Source: Candidatus Hydrothermarchaeum profundi (GTDB lineage Archaea; Hydrothermarchaeota; Hydrothermarchaeia; Hydrothermarchaeales; Hydrothermarchaeaceae). From it: a stretch of 64,000 nucleotides of DNA. The stretch covers positions 1,332,989 through 1,396,988 of the forward strand of contig MTMF02000009.1 of the NCBI GenBank assembly GCA_002011125.2, given 5' to 3'. The notes beneath the pieces are model-generated. The model did not search any database, was not told the origin of the DNA, and saw only the letters and a program-made list of their open reading frames with translations. A program made the translations under genes and the position numbers. The first letter of the stretch is position 1, and each line of letters begins with the position of its first letter. This document shows positions 50,599-60,659 of the stretch, one piece after another.

Positions 50599-51531
50599 CT
50601 ATTGATGTAAGAGCTGAGATAAAAGCTCACTAATGTCGGCTTCTGCTACACATACGTACTTGTCTGCTGCACCGTAGTAGACTAGTAGTCGGCCGTCAAT
50701 AACAACGGCGGCTTCTGGGAAAACTACATTTTGAACATCGCCATGCTTCTCGTATTCCTCCCTAGGCTCTAACACAGGTTTTTTAGTTCTACTAATAACG
50801 ATGCTAGGGTTTCTAGAGTCTAGGAGGGCTATACCTGCACGGTATACCTTCTTATTATCAACACCGTGATAAATGAGGAGCCACCCTTCTTCAGTTTTTA
50901 TTGGAGGTGAACCCGCGCCAACTTTGAATTCTTCCCATTTTTCTTCTGGTTTTAATAAAAGTTTATGGTTTTTCCAATCTCGGAGATTCTTGGAATAAGC
51001 TATCCAAATACTCGGTTTAGCTGTGCCATACTCTTTCCCAATCCAATTGTGAGGACGATGAAGCATAACGTATGAGCCATCTATTTTTTCGGGAAATAAT
51101 ACTACATCTCTGTCATCAGCTCCTGGCGGGGTTATTACTCCTATCTTGTGGAATTTTTTGAAATCCCTAGTTTTAGCAAGAGCTGTTCGTGGTGGACCTC
51201 CTCCTTGCCTTGCGGGTTTTTTAAGGGCAACGTAAGTCATATATACTTCGCCCTCTATCTTGGTTATTCTAGGGTCCTCACATCCCCACTTGTCATATTC
51301 TCTATCAGGTTGAAAAACTGGGTTAGTGGATACTCTTCTAAAAACGTAGCCATCTTCACTTATAGCATATCCTATCCTAGATATGTAGTAGTCATATTCC
51401 CCAATAGCACGGTAAAGTAGATGAATTCTTCCTTCCGTGTATAACGCCGCAGGATTAAATACTGCTTTTGATTCCCACCAGTTCTTGGAGATCGGCTTTA
51501 GTACTGGATTAAATTTGTAACGCACAAGCAT
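50599..51531 (-). CDS. GH130 glycoside phosphorylase
   Basis: A 310-residue five-bladed propeller enzyme: FNPAALYTEGRIHLLYRA, GCEDPRITKIEGEVYMTY (catalytic Asp region), GAGSPPIKTEEGWLLIYHG, FPEAAVVIDGRLLVYYGAAD. GH130 enzymes phosphorolyse beta-1,4- or beta-1,2-mannosides. It has no signal peptide, so it acts in the cytoplasm. It is followed on the same strand by a second GH130 gene. Confidence 0.88.
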   Translation of the reverse strand: MLVRYKFNPVLKPISKNWWESKAVFNPAALYTEGRIHLLYRAIGEYDYYISRIGYAISEDGYVFRRVSTNPVFQPDREYDKWGCEDPRITKIEGEVYMTYVALKKPARQGGGPPRTALAKTRDFKKFHKIGVITPPGADDRDVVLFPEKIDGSYVMLHRPHNWIGKEYGTAKPSIWIAYSKNLRDWKNHKLLLKPEEKWEEFKVGAGSPPIKTEEGWLLIYHGVDNKKVYRAGIALLDSRNPSIVISRTKKPVLEPREEYEKHGDVQNVVFPEAAVVIDGRLLVYYGAADKYVCVAEADISELLSQLLHQ

Positions 51532-51590
51532 AGCTTACTCTACCTTGCAATTTCTATTATTTTAGAATCACATAAAAAAGAATTTTAAAA

Positions 51591-52616
51591 CTATAGTCTG
51601 TTTTTATCGAGGATGCTCATAATCTCGCTAATATCGATTTCTCCTATGCCTATGACTGAGTCTGTGGCGCCATACGATATTAAAATCGTGTCATCTATCT
51701 TAGCAGCGCCGCAAGGGAAAACAACGTGAGGTCTGTCTCCGTATATTTCATATATTTCCTTTGGGGCCATTATATAGTTGGGTGTGATGGCGGCCACTTT
51801 AGAATCATGGGTTAACACAGCAAAAACACGGTAAGATTGTGTATCCCTATCTACACCGTGCAATAATATAAGATTTTCATTGTCTATTTTTATAGGCGGG
51901 GTCGCCCATCCTACCTTTTGCTCAAAATCGGCAGGTTCAAAGGCCGTTAGGGTATCTTGGACTCTGATTTCTTCTAGTTGATCTGTATTAATATTATTGC
52001 TTACTTTGCTTATCGTTAGATAAAACTTCCCATCTGTGAGGTGTAGTCTATGAAAAAGAAGGAGCTCATTATCTTCTTTTACTAAAAACGCATTTTTGTC
52101 ACTTATTACATATTCCTTTAATTTCTCAGGCATTCTAAAAACTAAAATCTTTTTCCACTTGCCGGATTTATAAGCAGCCGTTACTGGAAGCGTCCTTTCG
52201 TGTTTAATAATAGGATTGAAATAATTTACTGTTCTACCACAGTAGGTCATTAGGAGTTCCCCCTCTAGTTCATAAACGCGTGGATCTTCCACTCCCCAAT
52301 AGTCGTACTTACAGTCAGGGTACACCTTTATTTCTGCCTCGTAGAATTTATTCGAGTTAGAATAAATATCGCTTAAAGGGAGAGTAATTTGAGCTACTGC
52401 ACTTGAATAAGTGTAATATCCTAGAATAATCCGAGCGTATAATCTAACTTGATCACCATTAATAGCTAAAGAGGGATTAAAGATAGTAGCAGGTTTCGCT
52501 ACTGGATGACCTACTAATCTTATTCTATCTGCTGTAATTACTTTAAGTCTCCTAACAATATCTATTGTTTTAAACTCTCTTTTCTCCTTTGGTTCTTTAT
52601 GTATTACCTCAAACAT
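51591..52616 (-). CDS. GH130 glycoside phosphorylase, divergent paralogue
   Basis: About 341 residues from ATG 52616; an upstream TTG at 52664 would add 16 basic residues. FNPSLAINGDQVRLYARI, GVEDPRVYELEGELLMTY, GWATPPIKIDNENLILLHGVD and FPCGAAKIDDTILISYGATD align with the preceding paralogue throughout. Pairs of GH130 genes are known for beta-1,2-oligomannan turnover in Thermoanaerobacter, from memory. It is divergent from the glycosyltransferase. Confidence 0.85.
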   Translation of the reverse strand: MFEVIHKEPKEKREFKTIDIVRRLKVITADRIRLVGHPVAKPATIFNPSLAINGDQVRLYARIILGYYTYSSAVAQITLPLSDIYSNSNKFYEAEIKVYPDCKYDYWGVEDPRVYELEGELLMTYCGRTVNYFNPIIKHERTLPVTAAYKSGKWKKILVFRMPEKLKEYVISDKNAFLVKEDNELLLFHRLHLTDGKFYLTISKVSNNINTDQLEEIRVQDTLTAFEPADFEQKVGWATPPIKIDNENLILLHGVDRDTQSYRVFAVLTHDSKVAAITPNYIMAPKEIYEIYGDRPHVVFPCGAAKIDDTILISYGATDSVIGIGEIDISEIMSILDKNRL

Positions 52617-52766
52617 GACGTGGTAGTTTAAATGAAACCTTTTTTTAATTTTTTGCTTAATCAAATACTAGATTTATGGTTTTGGTGGTTCCTAAAATTT
52701 TTTTAAATAGTTATTGTTTTTTTCTTCTAACAGGGATTTTTGTTTTAATAGTTGGGGGTGGTAGCA

Positions 52767-53912
52767 GTGAAAATAGGCATGATGACCAGATGGAACTCAG
52801 CTTGTGGAGTTTCTGTGCACGCAGAACTAATTGGGAGAGAATGGGTGTCGAGAGGACATGAGTTGAAAATTTTCGCCCCCATAGAGTATAGCGAGACCGT
52901 TAATATTGAACTTCAGGATGAGGATTATGTCACGAGATGTTATAGATTAGATGGATACTATAGAAAGAAGAAAGCGTATATGTATCGTGCACAGGAGCCG
53001 CCTTATTTTGATCCAGAGCCTTTTCTACAAGATGATTACGATGTATTTGTAATACAAAATCTAGAGATAATGCCAATGAAAGAACTCTTAAAAATTTATC
53101 CAGAAATAAGAAAAGGGACATCGACTGTATTTGTAGTTCATGAAGGAAGACTGCCAGATGACCCTCTGTTCTATAAGTTTGATTTTGATGCGGTAGTATG
53201 CTTTGATGAGCGATATAAGAACTTCCTTAAAAAGATTTACCCTGAGGAAAAAATCCATATTATACCCTATCCCTGTTATCCTCCTATTGAGGGTGACAAA
53301 GCTATTGCGAGAGAAAAGCTCAAGTTACCTGAGGACTTGGCTGTCATATTTAACTATGGTATAGGTATTTTTAGACATCTTCATTTACTACCCTCCATTA
53401 AGAGAGTGGCTAAGAAGTACCCATTACGATTCTTGGTTTTAACGGATCACCCTGATTGGTATGAACTCTTTGATACTGTAAAGCAAAAATATGACTTTGT
53501 AGATCTACGAAGAGGCGCACCGGAGATTCAGGAGCTATATGAGTATTTATCTGCCTCAGATGCGCTCCTTTTCCACAAGGACCATAGCCCAAATGTAGTA
53601 GTTTCAAGTAGCGCTTATTTATGTATGGGTTCTCTTTGTCCGATTATTGCATACGATTCAAACTATTTTGAAACACTGGATAAAGAGGTGATAAAATATC
53701 GGTCGCTTATTGAGTTAGAAGAAAAACTTGAGTCTATTATCAAAGGCGATGAAATAGTTGAAGAGACAAAACAGGCAGCAAAGCGATATGTAGAGTTGAA
53801 TTCAAGTGAAAAGATAGCAGAGAAGTTCTTGCAGCTATTTGAGAATTTAATATTGAGTAAACAAGTGATACTTAGTACTCCAACACTGCAAGAAAAACAT
53901 GGGGTGGCGTAA
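52767..53912 (+). CDS. GT-B-fold glycosyltransferase (GT4-like)
   Basis: About 381 residues. N-terminal KIGMMTRWNSACGVSVHAELIG is the classical GT4 opening; the C-terminal half has ASDALLFHKDHSPNVVVSSSAYLCMGS, the donor-binding part. GTG 52767 is chosen because GGGGGTGG is directly upstream; it is five codons inside a longer TTG-started frame. Genes around it suggest a mannose-nucleotide donor. It is separated from the GH130 gene by a 150-bp divergent promoter region with TTTTTTAAATAG. Confidence 0.85.
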   Translation: MKIGMMTRWNSACGVSVHAELIGREWVSRGHELKIFAPIEYSETVNIELQDEDYVTRCYRLDGYYRKKKAYMYRAQEPPYFDPEPFLQDDYDVFVIQNLEIMPMKELLKIYPEIRKGTSTVFVVHEGRLPDDPLFYKFDFDAVVCFDERYKNFLKKIYPEEKIHIIPYPCYPPIEGDKAIAREKLKLPEDLAVIFNYGIGIFRHLHLLPSIKRVAKKYPLRFLVLTDHPDWYELFDTVKQKYDFVDLRRGAPEIQELYEYLSASDALLFHKDHSPNVVVSSSAYLCMGSLCPIIAYDSNYFETLDKEVIKYRSLIELEEKLESIIKGDEIVEETKQAAKRYVELNSSEKIAEKFLQLFENLILSKQVILSTPTLQEKHGVA

Positions 53913-53932
53913 AGCCCAAGTATCTAGTGTTA

Positions 53933-54943
53933 TTACCTTTCGTAGAAGTCTTTAACTCGCACAGTATCCTGTGGATGGGGGGTAGAGTACTCAAATATCC
54001 TAAGGTTCTTTTTTGCAATGATGCTGTGAACTTTTCCAGGCTCTATATGGATTATGCTACCTGCCGTAGCACTGAGTTTTTTATCCTCATTGGGAAACTC
54101 TATGTATCCCTCTCCTTCCAATACATGCATGCTTTCATCCTTATACCGGTGATAATGTAGACTGGTACGGAAACCTTTCTTTAAATATAGCTCCTTAACT
54201 AGATATTTCTCGTTATTAACGATGATTTTTTCATAGCCCCAAGGCTTATCCATTCTATTCTCATATTCTCTCCTTACAGCCTCTAAGTCCTTCATACCAT
54301 CTACACTACGCCAGAAAACTCCATCCTCAAAGTAGCTTCCGACTTTACGTTCCTCAACTAACTCTGGAAATACGGTCTTCTCTATCTCTTTATGATCATA
54401 TTCCTTTGAGAAGTATGGGAATGCTTCTGTTTTTATATAATATATCCCAGCGTTAATGAAAAGGTCCAGCGGAGGCTTTTCCCTGAAAGAGGTGATAATT
54501 CTATCGTTAAATTCTATTATTCCGTAGGGGCTCTGCATTCGTGTAATAGCGATAGTCATTATTCTATCATTCTTTCTAGCTACATCTACCAAGTTCTTGA
54601 TGTTTATATCAGTAACAACATCCCCGTTCCTCACTACAACATCATTATCAATATCCTGTAAGGCGTTATTAAGAGCCCAAAGAGTACCCATAGGCTTTTC
54701 TTCTGTAAGGTATTTTATTTTAACTCCAAAACGCTCTTTTCCTACCCTCTCTCTTATCTTCTCTTCAAGATAGCTTACGAGCAAGAATACCTCTCCTATC
54801 CCAGCGTACTTGAAATCAAGGATCTGTTTGTCTAGAATAGTATAGCCTTCTTTAATTTCTAGCAACGGTTTAGGGGTTTCGTTAGTCAAAGGCAAAAGGC
54901 GCTTACCATACCCCCCTGCGAAGATGATTCCAGTAACCTCCAT
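53933..54943 (-). CDS. Sugar-1-phosphate nucleotidyltransferase fused to a cupin
   Basis: A 336-residue protein. Residues 1-225: GIIFAGGYGKRLLPLT signature, PKPLLEI, VVVRNGDVVTD. Residues 230-336: a cupin like the C-terminal domain of bifunctional mannose-6-phosphate isomerase/GDP-mannose pyrophosphorylase (DKPWGYEKIIVN, SLHYHRYKDESMHVLEGEG, GKVHSI). A likely product is an NDP-sugar such as GDP-mannose. The nucleotide preference cannot be read from sequence. It converges on the glycosyltransferase. Confidence 0.83.
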   Translation of the reverse strand: MEVTGIIFAGGYGKRLLPLTNETPKPLLEIKEGYTILDKQILDFKYAGIGEVFLLVSYLEEKIRERVGKERFGVKIKYLTEEKPMGTLWALNNALQDIDNDVVVRNGDVVTDINIKNLVDVARKNDRIMTIAITRMQSPYGIIEFNDRIITSFREKPPLDLFINAGIYYIKTEAFPYFSKEYDHKEIEKTVFPELVEERKVGSYFEDGVFWRSVDGMKDLEAVRREYENRMDKPWGYEKIIVNNEKYLVKELYLKKGFRTSLHYHRYKDESMHVLEGEGYIEFPNEDKKLSATAGSIIHIEPGKVHSIIAKKNLRIFEYSTPHPQDTVRVKDFYER

Positions 54944-55081
54944 CTTCCCACCCCGTCTACCTAAGGCTTAATGAACAAGTGCTAGGTGATGTAAAGCTCC
55001 CCCCTCTGCTAGGGGATGCATTTTATTTCTCAATCTTCTTAAATAAAAAAATCTTTAATGACATGCTAAAAAATTTCTAAC

Positions 55082-57043
55082 TTAATTTACTACTAATAAG
55101 TGATACTTCCCCAACCTCCCAGTCAGCCTGCTATTTTCAAGTTTAACTTTGGAATCATATACCTTTTCACCATTTTCATCAAATTCTATAACCTTATCTC
55201 CCCCAAGCAAGTTAATGTCTATCTCTACCTCATATGGTGCAAAGAAGGCGGATCGTGTTTCTCCATTTGTAAAGTAGCCATATGAAGGTTTATTATAAAC
55301 AGCAGGTGATCCCCTGGTTTCGGCCATAATATTCGCTAGAAAGGTGGAAGCATCCAAATGTAAATACCCGCCATTCACAAAATAGACATTCCCATGCCTT
55401 AATATTAAAGCAGTTTTATCATCAAATTTTTTATCTCCATCTTTTGCGGTAAAACCTGATAAAAGAACATCTACGCTTTCGTCAAGCTCCTCTGGATTGA
55501 TGTAGTTAAGGTAGTGACCTACATTAAACGTTCCAGCATCATCTTTGTTCCAGAACTCAAAGCTATAGCCTCTATATTTAATTTTGTATTCTCCCAAGGG
55601 GAAAACTGCGAGCACAGATCTTGGGATAGGATCAAAAGAAGCAGCGCTGGAAATTGGAGTATATTTTCTTGAAATACCTAAGGCTAAGGTAACAATATTC
55701 CAATGTGGCATATCCGGGATTCCTCCAGCAACCTGATAAAAAACTGGCACATTGCTTTTTGAGAGAGCAGCTAACTGTAAGGGTAAATCCTGCATTTCAT
55801 CGAATATTTCGCCTGCCGAGAACACATAATATAATGAGGCATTTATTACGGGTTGTGCTGTAACTACAATATCATAACCAGATGCCAAAAGCGAATTTGT
55901 TACTGCACTCATAGAGGATAAAAAAGCTTGATTATAAAAATCTATAATATCCTCTCCTTTTTTAGGCTCGTCTATAATTAGATTAGCAACCGGTTTTAGT
56001 GGATCTGATTTTTTCCTACCAAACTCTTCGAGGAGGGGCAGTAAACGTTCTTTAAAGTTATAGTTTTCTACATATTCGACCTCTTCTCCATAAATAGGTC
56101 CTTCACCGCCTTCAGCCACTACAAAATAATATGTTCTTGGACCATATTGTACACTCCGGAAGAGGGCTATATTCTGATGAGTTCTCGGTCCTAGACCCCA
56201 GCCGCCTGCTGTTAGGGTTTGTGCCTCTATACCACATCCTTTTGCCGTAGCATACATTACGTTTAGGTTTCCAAGTTCGCCGTAATATGTTCCAAGTTTC
56301 CAGAGTTTTTGGAGATATGCTCGGTCCTTAGGGTCTTTTTCTGCATTTCTCGGGTAATAGGCGTAGTCTTCAGAAATAAAGACATCTGCTCTACATTTAA
56401 GATCCTCAAAAAAGTGCATATATCCTACACCATAAGTTTTAGAAGCCCTCGCAATAGAGTCAATATATTCTTCTTCAAAAGCTTCTTCGCTAATATAAAT
56501 GTCCACGTCTTCTTTTTTTGCAAGATTTGCGATATCTCTTATTAGATTTTCCACAAGTTTTGGTATAAGTTTCTCTTTCTTTATTTCCTCAGAATAAGGC
56601 ATCATGTCCCCTATTATATGTGCTATGCCCTCAATCATAAGCACGACGGTCATGTTATGCATTTTAGCCTCGCTTAGAATATCTGAGAGAAGATTTGGAT
56701 ACTCCGGGTCAAGTTTAAAGCCAGCTTCTCTGAGTGCGGGAGAGTCAAATATCATGTAACCCTCGAGGTCAAAGGGCGAAAAAGAAATTATATTTATTCC
56801 TTTTGCCGTTTGTTCATCAAACCATCCTTCTGCATCTCCGATGATGTATGGGTCGAGGTCTTCTAAGCCGAAGTTATATTCTGCGCCAAGTGAAATTAAG
56901 GGTCTTTCCGCGGGATAATTTGCATTAGTTTCATCTATTTCCTCGGCAGGGGGTTGGCTAATTGGACTTTCTCCAACACATCCGAGCATTAAAATTAAAA
57001 AAATACATGATAATACCAATAAGGAATGTCTCTTATATTTCAT
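55082..57043 (-). CDS. Large extracellular lipoprotein, possible glycoside hydrolase fold
   Basis: A 653-residue protein with a signal peptide and lipobox (LMLGC, Cys22) followed by an Asp/Glu/Pro linker. The main part suggests a TIM-barrel (GINIISFSPFDLEGYMIF; VVLMIEGIAHI; YISEEAFEEEYID; VGYMHFFEDLKCRADVFISEDYAYY) with acidic residues at strand ends, then a second alpha/beta domain and a beta-rich C-terminus. I do not recognise the family. Next to the mannose-glycan genes, carbohydrate binding or hydrolysis at the cell surface is plausible. Confidence 0.7.
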   Translation of the reverse strand: MKYKRHSLLVLSCIFLILMLGCVGESPISQPPAEEIDETNANYPAERPLISLGAEYNFGLEDLDPYIIGDAEGWFDEQTAKGINIISFSPFDLEGYMIFDSPALREAGFKLDPEYPNLLSDILSEAKMHNMTVVLMIEGIAHIIGDMMPYSEEIKKEKLIPKLVENLIRDIANLAKKEDVDIYISEEAFEEEYIDSIARASKTYGVGYMHFFEDLKCRADVFISEDYAYYPRNAEKDPKDRAYLQKLWKLGTYYGELGNLNVMYATAKGCGIEAQTLTAGGWGLGPRTHQNIALFRSVQYGPRTYYFVVAEGGEGPIYGEEVEYVENYNFKERLLPLLEEFGRKKSDPLKPVANLIIDEPKKGEDIIDFYNQAFLSSMSAVTNSLLASGYDIVVTAQPVINASLYYVFSAGEIFDEMQDLPLQLAALSKSNVPVFYQVAGGIPDMPHWNIVTLALGISRKYTPISSAASFDPIPRSVLAVFPLGEYKIKYRGYSFEFWNKDDAGTFNVGHYLNYINPEELDESVDVLLSGFTAKDGDKKFDDKTALILRHGNVYFVNGGYLHLDASTFLANIMAETRGSPAVYNKPSYGYFTNGETRSAFFAPYEVEIDINLLGGDKVIEFDENGEKVYDSKVKLENSRLTGRLGKYHLLVVN

Positions 57044-57164
57044 CTCTTTCGTAATAATTGCTCATACTTTTTTTAACTTATTCCCTAAGCTACTAATAGA
57101 ACTTTGCATTCACAGTTCTAAAAATGATTAGAAAACGACATTAAAAATAAGAAAATGAAAGTAG

Positions 57165-57238
57165 TGGACCCGCCGGGATTTGAACCCGGGGCCTCTCGCA
57201 TGCCAAGCGAGCGATCTTCCAGGCTGAGCTACGGGCCC
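57165..57238 (-). tRNA. tRNA-Ala (GGC)
   Basis: A 74-nt cloverleaf on the minus strand: acceptor GGGCCCG/CGGGTCC, anticodon stem CTCGC/GCGAG with loop TTGGCAT (GGC), T arm CCGGG-TTCAAAT-CCCGG, discriminator A, no CCA. It begins 12 bases after the purF stop codon on the same strand. Confidence 0.95.
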
Positions 57239-57250
57239 ATTTTTGAATTT

Positions 57251-58723
57251 TCACCGATTATTATTACTCAGTTCTCGGTCTACAAAGGATGGCAGTAGGA
57301 CCTGTTCGAATTTTTGGATTTCTACAGGATACTTTGCGGTTAAGCATCCCATGCATAAATCATTTTCTCGTAGTCCTATAGCTTCAGTTAACCCTTCTAT
57401 ACTTAAATATTTTAAGGAATCCGCACCAATTATCTTTCTAATAGCCTCAACATCTCTCCCAGAAGCGATTAGTTCCCTATCAGTGGGCATATCTATTCCT
57501 AGTTTACATAAAGATTTTATCGGCGGGCATCCCACTCTCATATGTACCTCCTTTGCACCAGCTTCCCTCAATAAGCTGATTATCCTTTTGGAAGTGGTTC
57601 CCCGTACTATGCTGTCATCAAAAATAATAATATTCTTCCCTTCGATTTCTGAGGCCATGGGATTCAGTTTTAGCCTAACCGCCAACTCTCTCGCTTGCTG
57701 ATGTGGCAGTATGAATGTCCTACCTACATATCTGTTCCTTATCAAACTTTCTCGATAAGGTATGCCTGAGGCATTTGAATAGCCGAGGGCAAAAGGAATT
57801 GCAGAGTCAGGTATTGGCGAAACGAAATCAGCATCTATATCGTCTTCCTCTGCGAGTATTCTACCGATCTTCTCCCTTACATCATATATGGGAATGCCAT
57901 TCAAAATAGAGTCTGGACGAGAGAAGTATACGTACTCAAACATGCAGTAAGCCTTTCTACTACGCTTAAACGCACGGATGCTTTTAATTTCCTCTCCATC
58001 TATTAAAGCTATCTCACCCGGTTTTATATCTCTCAAAATTCTTGCACCCAATACATCAAAGGAAACACTTTCTGAGGATATCATTATTAGGTCATCGTTT
58101 TTTCCGAGAGATAGAGGTCTTATTCCCAGAGGATCTCTAACTGCTATTAAATTATCGTCTGTTAGGATAACGAGGGAGTAGGATCCTACAAGCTTTTTCA
58201 TTACTTCTGTTATCGAATATACGATATCCTCAGACTTTACATATTCTCTAATTATCAGATGGGCGATTACTTCAGTATCTGAGGTTGATATAAATGCTTG
58301 CCCAGCTTTTTCGAGTTTTCTACGTAACTCCATAGAATTCACTATATTTCCGTTGTGGCATATCGCTAATGTTCCCATAGAGTGCCTAACGACAAAAGGC
58401 TGTGCATTCTCGATTCTAGACTCCCCCGTGGTAGAATACCTCACGTGCCCTATACCCACATAACCTTTAAGGCTTTCAAGAGTTTTAAGATCAAAAAATT
58501 CTGTGACAAGGCCCATGCCTTTTTCAGTGTGAAAAGACCCATCATAAGTTGTTATACCACATGATTCCTGACCCCGATGTTGTAAAGACAGCAGAGAATA
58601 AAAGAGATAAGGGGAAACATCCTGCTCAGAACGCGAATATACCCCCGCAACACCGCACTTATCTCTAGGTTTGATAAGGCGGTATGAAGACCTATCCTCA
58701 ATGATTTCTTTTGTTCCAGGCAT
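57251..58723 (-). CDS. purF: Amidophosphoribosyltransferase PurF
   Basis: 490 residues. Glutaminase domain with the nucleophile Cys of [10 protein letters not shown] about residue 23 (a propeptide precedes it), [14 protein letters not shown] and CHNGNIVN. The PRTase domain has [17 protein letters not shown]-terminal cysteines ([12 protein letters not shown]) are compatible with a 4Fe-4S cluster. It performs the first committed purine step. The only usable start is ATG 58723, which lies inside the eL37 gene (26-bp overlap) with no clear SD; translational coupling is likely. Confidence 0.93.
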   Translation of the reverse strand: MPGTKEIIEDRSSYRLIKPRDKCGVAGVYSRSEQDVSPYLFYSLLSLQHRGQESCGITTYDGSFHTEKGMGLVTEFFDLKTLESLKGYVGIGHVRYSTTGESRIENAQPFVVRHSMGTLAICHNGNIVNSMELRRKLEKAGQAFISTSDTEVIAHLIIREYVKSEDIVYSITEVMKKLVGSYSLVILTDDNLIAVRDPLGIRPLSLGKNDDLIMISSESVSFDVLGARILRDIKPGEIALIDGEEIKSIRAFKRSRKAYCMFEYVYFSRPDSILNGIPIYDVREKIGRILAEEDDIDADFVSPIPDSAIPFALGYSNASGIPYRESLIRNRYVGRTFILPHQQARELAVRLKLNPMASEIEGKNIIIFDDSIVRGTTSKRIISLLREAGAKEVHMRVGCPPIKSLCKLGIDMPTDRELIASGRDVEAIRKIIGADSLKYLSIEGLTEAIGLRENDLCMGCLTAKYPVEIQKFEQVLLPSFVDRELSNNNR

Positions 58724-58865
58724 ATTTACGCAACTTTTTGGTTCTTCCAAATCCGCAGGATGCACAATACCCATGTTTGGCGTGAAAAGAATTTTTCCCG
58801 CATCTTCTGCACCTTATATGTAGGCGCTTATTCCTTTTTCCTTTTGAAGGTGTTCCTTTTGACAT
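58698..58865 (-). CDS. rpl37e: Ribosomal protein eL37
   Basis: A 55-residue zinc-ribbon ribosomal protein: [33 protein letters not shown] 58865 is chosen because GGCGGTGAT lies directly upstream. In archaea it normally follows the LSm gene and precedes purF; here a gene of opposite orientation sits between LSm and eL37. Confidence 0.94.
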   Translation of the reverse strand: MSKGTPSKGKRNKRLHIRCRRCGKNSFHAKHGYCASCGFGRTKKLRKYAWNKRNH

Positions 58866-58982
58866 TATATCACCGCCAGATTTTGACGAAGGCAAGAATT
58901 TTCATTGTGGGTATTTAAGGTTTGTGGAACCGATTAGCATATTATGAAAAAATATAAATTAAATTTGTGTAAAAATAATAAT

Positions 58983-59515
<533 letters not shown>

Positions 59516-59580
59516 TTAGAGTAGGAATTCTTCTAAGTCGGAAATGTATTTAAATCTGTCGGTAGGATGTGAGTCGTAGG

Positions 59581-60066
59581 ATGAAGATAAAAAAACGGTA
59601 TTTTGCTCGAAAAGATATGATTAATAAAATCCAATCAAATTTAGAGGGAATTTCTACTGAATTCTCAAAATTAATCCAAAGAGGCATCGAGGTAGTTGAA
59701 ACAGATGTAGGGGTTACTCTAATTTTATACGCAGGAGAGCCCGTAATTTTTAAAATTGAAGGGCGATTTTTTCCAACTGTTAAAGGAGCTTTAAAAATTA
59801 ATATAGAGCATATGTATGTGACAGTTGATAAAGGCGCGGTACCCTATATAATAAATGGAGCAGATATAATGCGCCCCGGCGTAGTTGACTTTGATAAAAA
59901 TATAAGGAAAGGGGACCTTGTTGTGATCAATGAAGAAAATTATAGAAAGCCTCTGGCAATAGGTAAATCTCTCTGGGACGCTGAAGAATTTAGCTTAAAA
60001 GATAAGGGGAAATGTGTAGAGAATCTTCATTACATAGGTGATTCTATTTGGAATCTAGAATTGTGA
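59581..60066 (+). CDS. PUA-domain RNA-binding protein (MCT-1/Tma20-like)
   Basis: 161 residues. The C-terminal PUA domain (YVTVDKGAVPYIINGADIMRPGVVDFDKNIRKGDLVVI, then KPLAIGKSLW) is clear; the N-terminal part (VTLILYAGEPVIFKIEGRFFPTVKG) matches the pre-PUA of MCT-1/Tma20, an RNA-binding translation factor group. A GTATTTAAAT box about 27 nt upstream supports ATG 59581 as a near-leaderless start; GTG 59569 is an alternative. Confidence 0.85.
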   Translation: MKIKKRYFARKDMINKIQSNLEGISTEFSKLIQRGIEVVETDVGVTLILYAGEPVIFKIEGRFFPTVKGALKINIEHMYVTVDKGAVPYIINGADIMRPGVVDFDKNIRKGDLVVINEENYRKPLAIGKSLWDAEEFSLKDKGKCVENLHYIGDSIWNLEL

Positions 60067-60163
60067 GCGCCTTTTATTTCCCCTCAGTCCTCTGTTGCTA
60101 TTTGTAGAAAAGTATAAAAATGCATAAACTAGAAATGTAGTAAGAAAATAAGGAGGATTGCTC

Positions 60164-60595
60164 ATGGGAATCAAAGATTGGTTTGGAAAATTATCAGGTA
60201 GCAGCACTCCGAAGGAGCCAGAAGAAGTGGGAGATGATTATGCAGAGCTGGAAATACCAGAAGGAGCGGCTCAATTTGAGATTCCTGCTAGATATGTTAA
60301 AGTTTTCAAACTCAAGGGTTTTGCAGATATAGATGTTGCTGCGAGAGAGTTAAGCGAGGGTAATATAGTGATAATGGACATAAAGCCGTTAGCAGAACGC
60401 AGTATGAATGAACTCAGACACGCGGTAGATGAAATGAAGGATATTTGTATTTCTATGGGCGGGGATATAGCCGGGCTTAGTGAGTATCATTTGATCCTTA
60501 CACCACCAAATGTTAAAATTGAACGAGCTTCAGAATCAAAATCTGAGGATTTCGAAGAGACGATGGAGAGAGTAAGAAGGAAAACAGCAACTTAA
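60164..60595 (+). CDS. sepF: Cell division protein SepF
   Basis: 143 residues. The N-terminal GIKDWFGKLSG is the membrane-binding amphipathic helix. After an acidic linker comes the SepF core (YVKVFKLKGFADIDVAARELSEGNIVIMDIKPL...HAVDEMKDICISMGGDIAGLSEYHLILTP). In archaea SepF anchors FtsZ to the membrane. AAGGAGG precedes ATG 60164, and AGTATAAAAAT about 60 nt upstream is a likely TATA box. ftsZ is not in the window. Confidence 0.9.
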   Translation: MGIKDWFGKLSGSSTPKEPEEVGDDYAELEIPEGAAQFEIPARYVKVFKLKGFADIDVAARELSEGNIVIMDIKPLAERSMNELRHAVDEMKDICISMGGDIAGLSEYHLILTPPNVKIERASESKSEDFEETMERVRRKTAT

Positions 60596-60659
60596 ATCTA
60601 ATTTTTGAGAACTATCCTAGAAATTCTCTAACTAGTAGTCATTTTTGGAGAAGTAATAG

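Noticed and set aside
55001-55015. CCCCT/AGGGG hairpin as terminator of the lipoprotein gene
   Set aside because: Only five base pairs, about 70 bp beyond the stop, and not followed by a T-run on the relevant strand.
58723-58774. Longer PurF start upstream
   Set aside because: The extension lies wholly in eL37 coding sequence in another frame and adds residues not expected before the propeptide.
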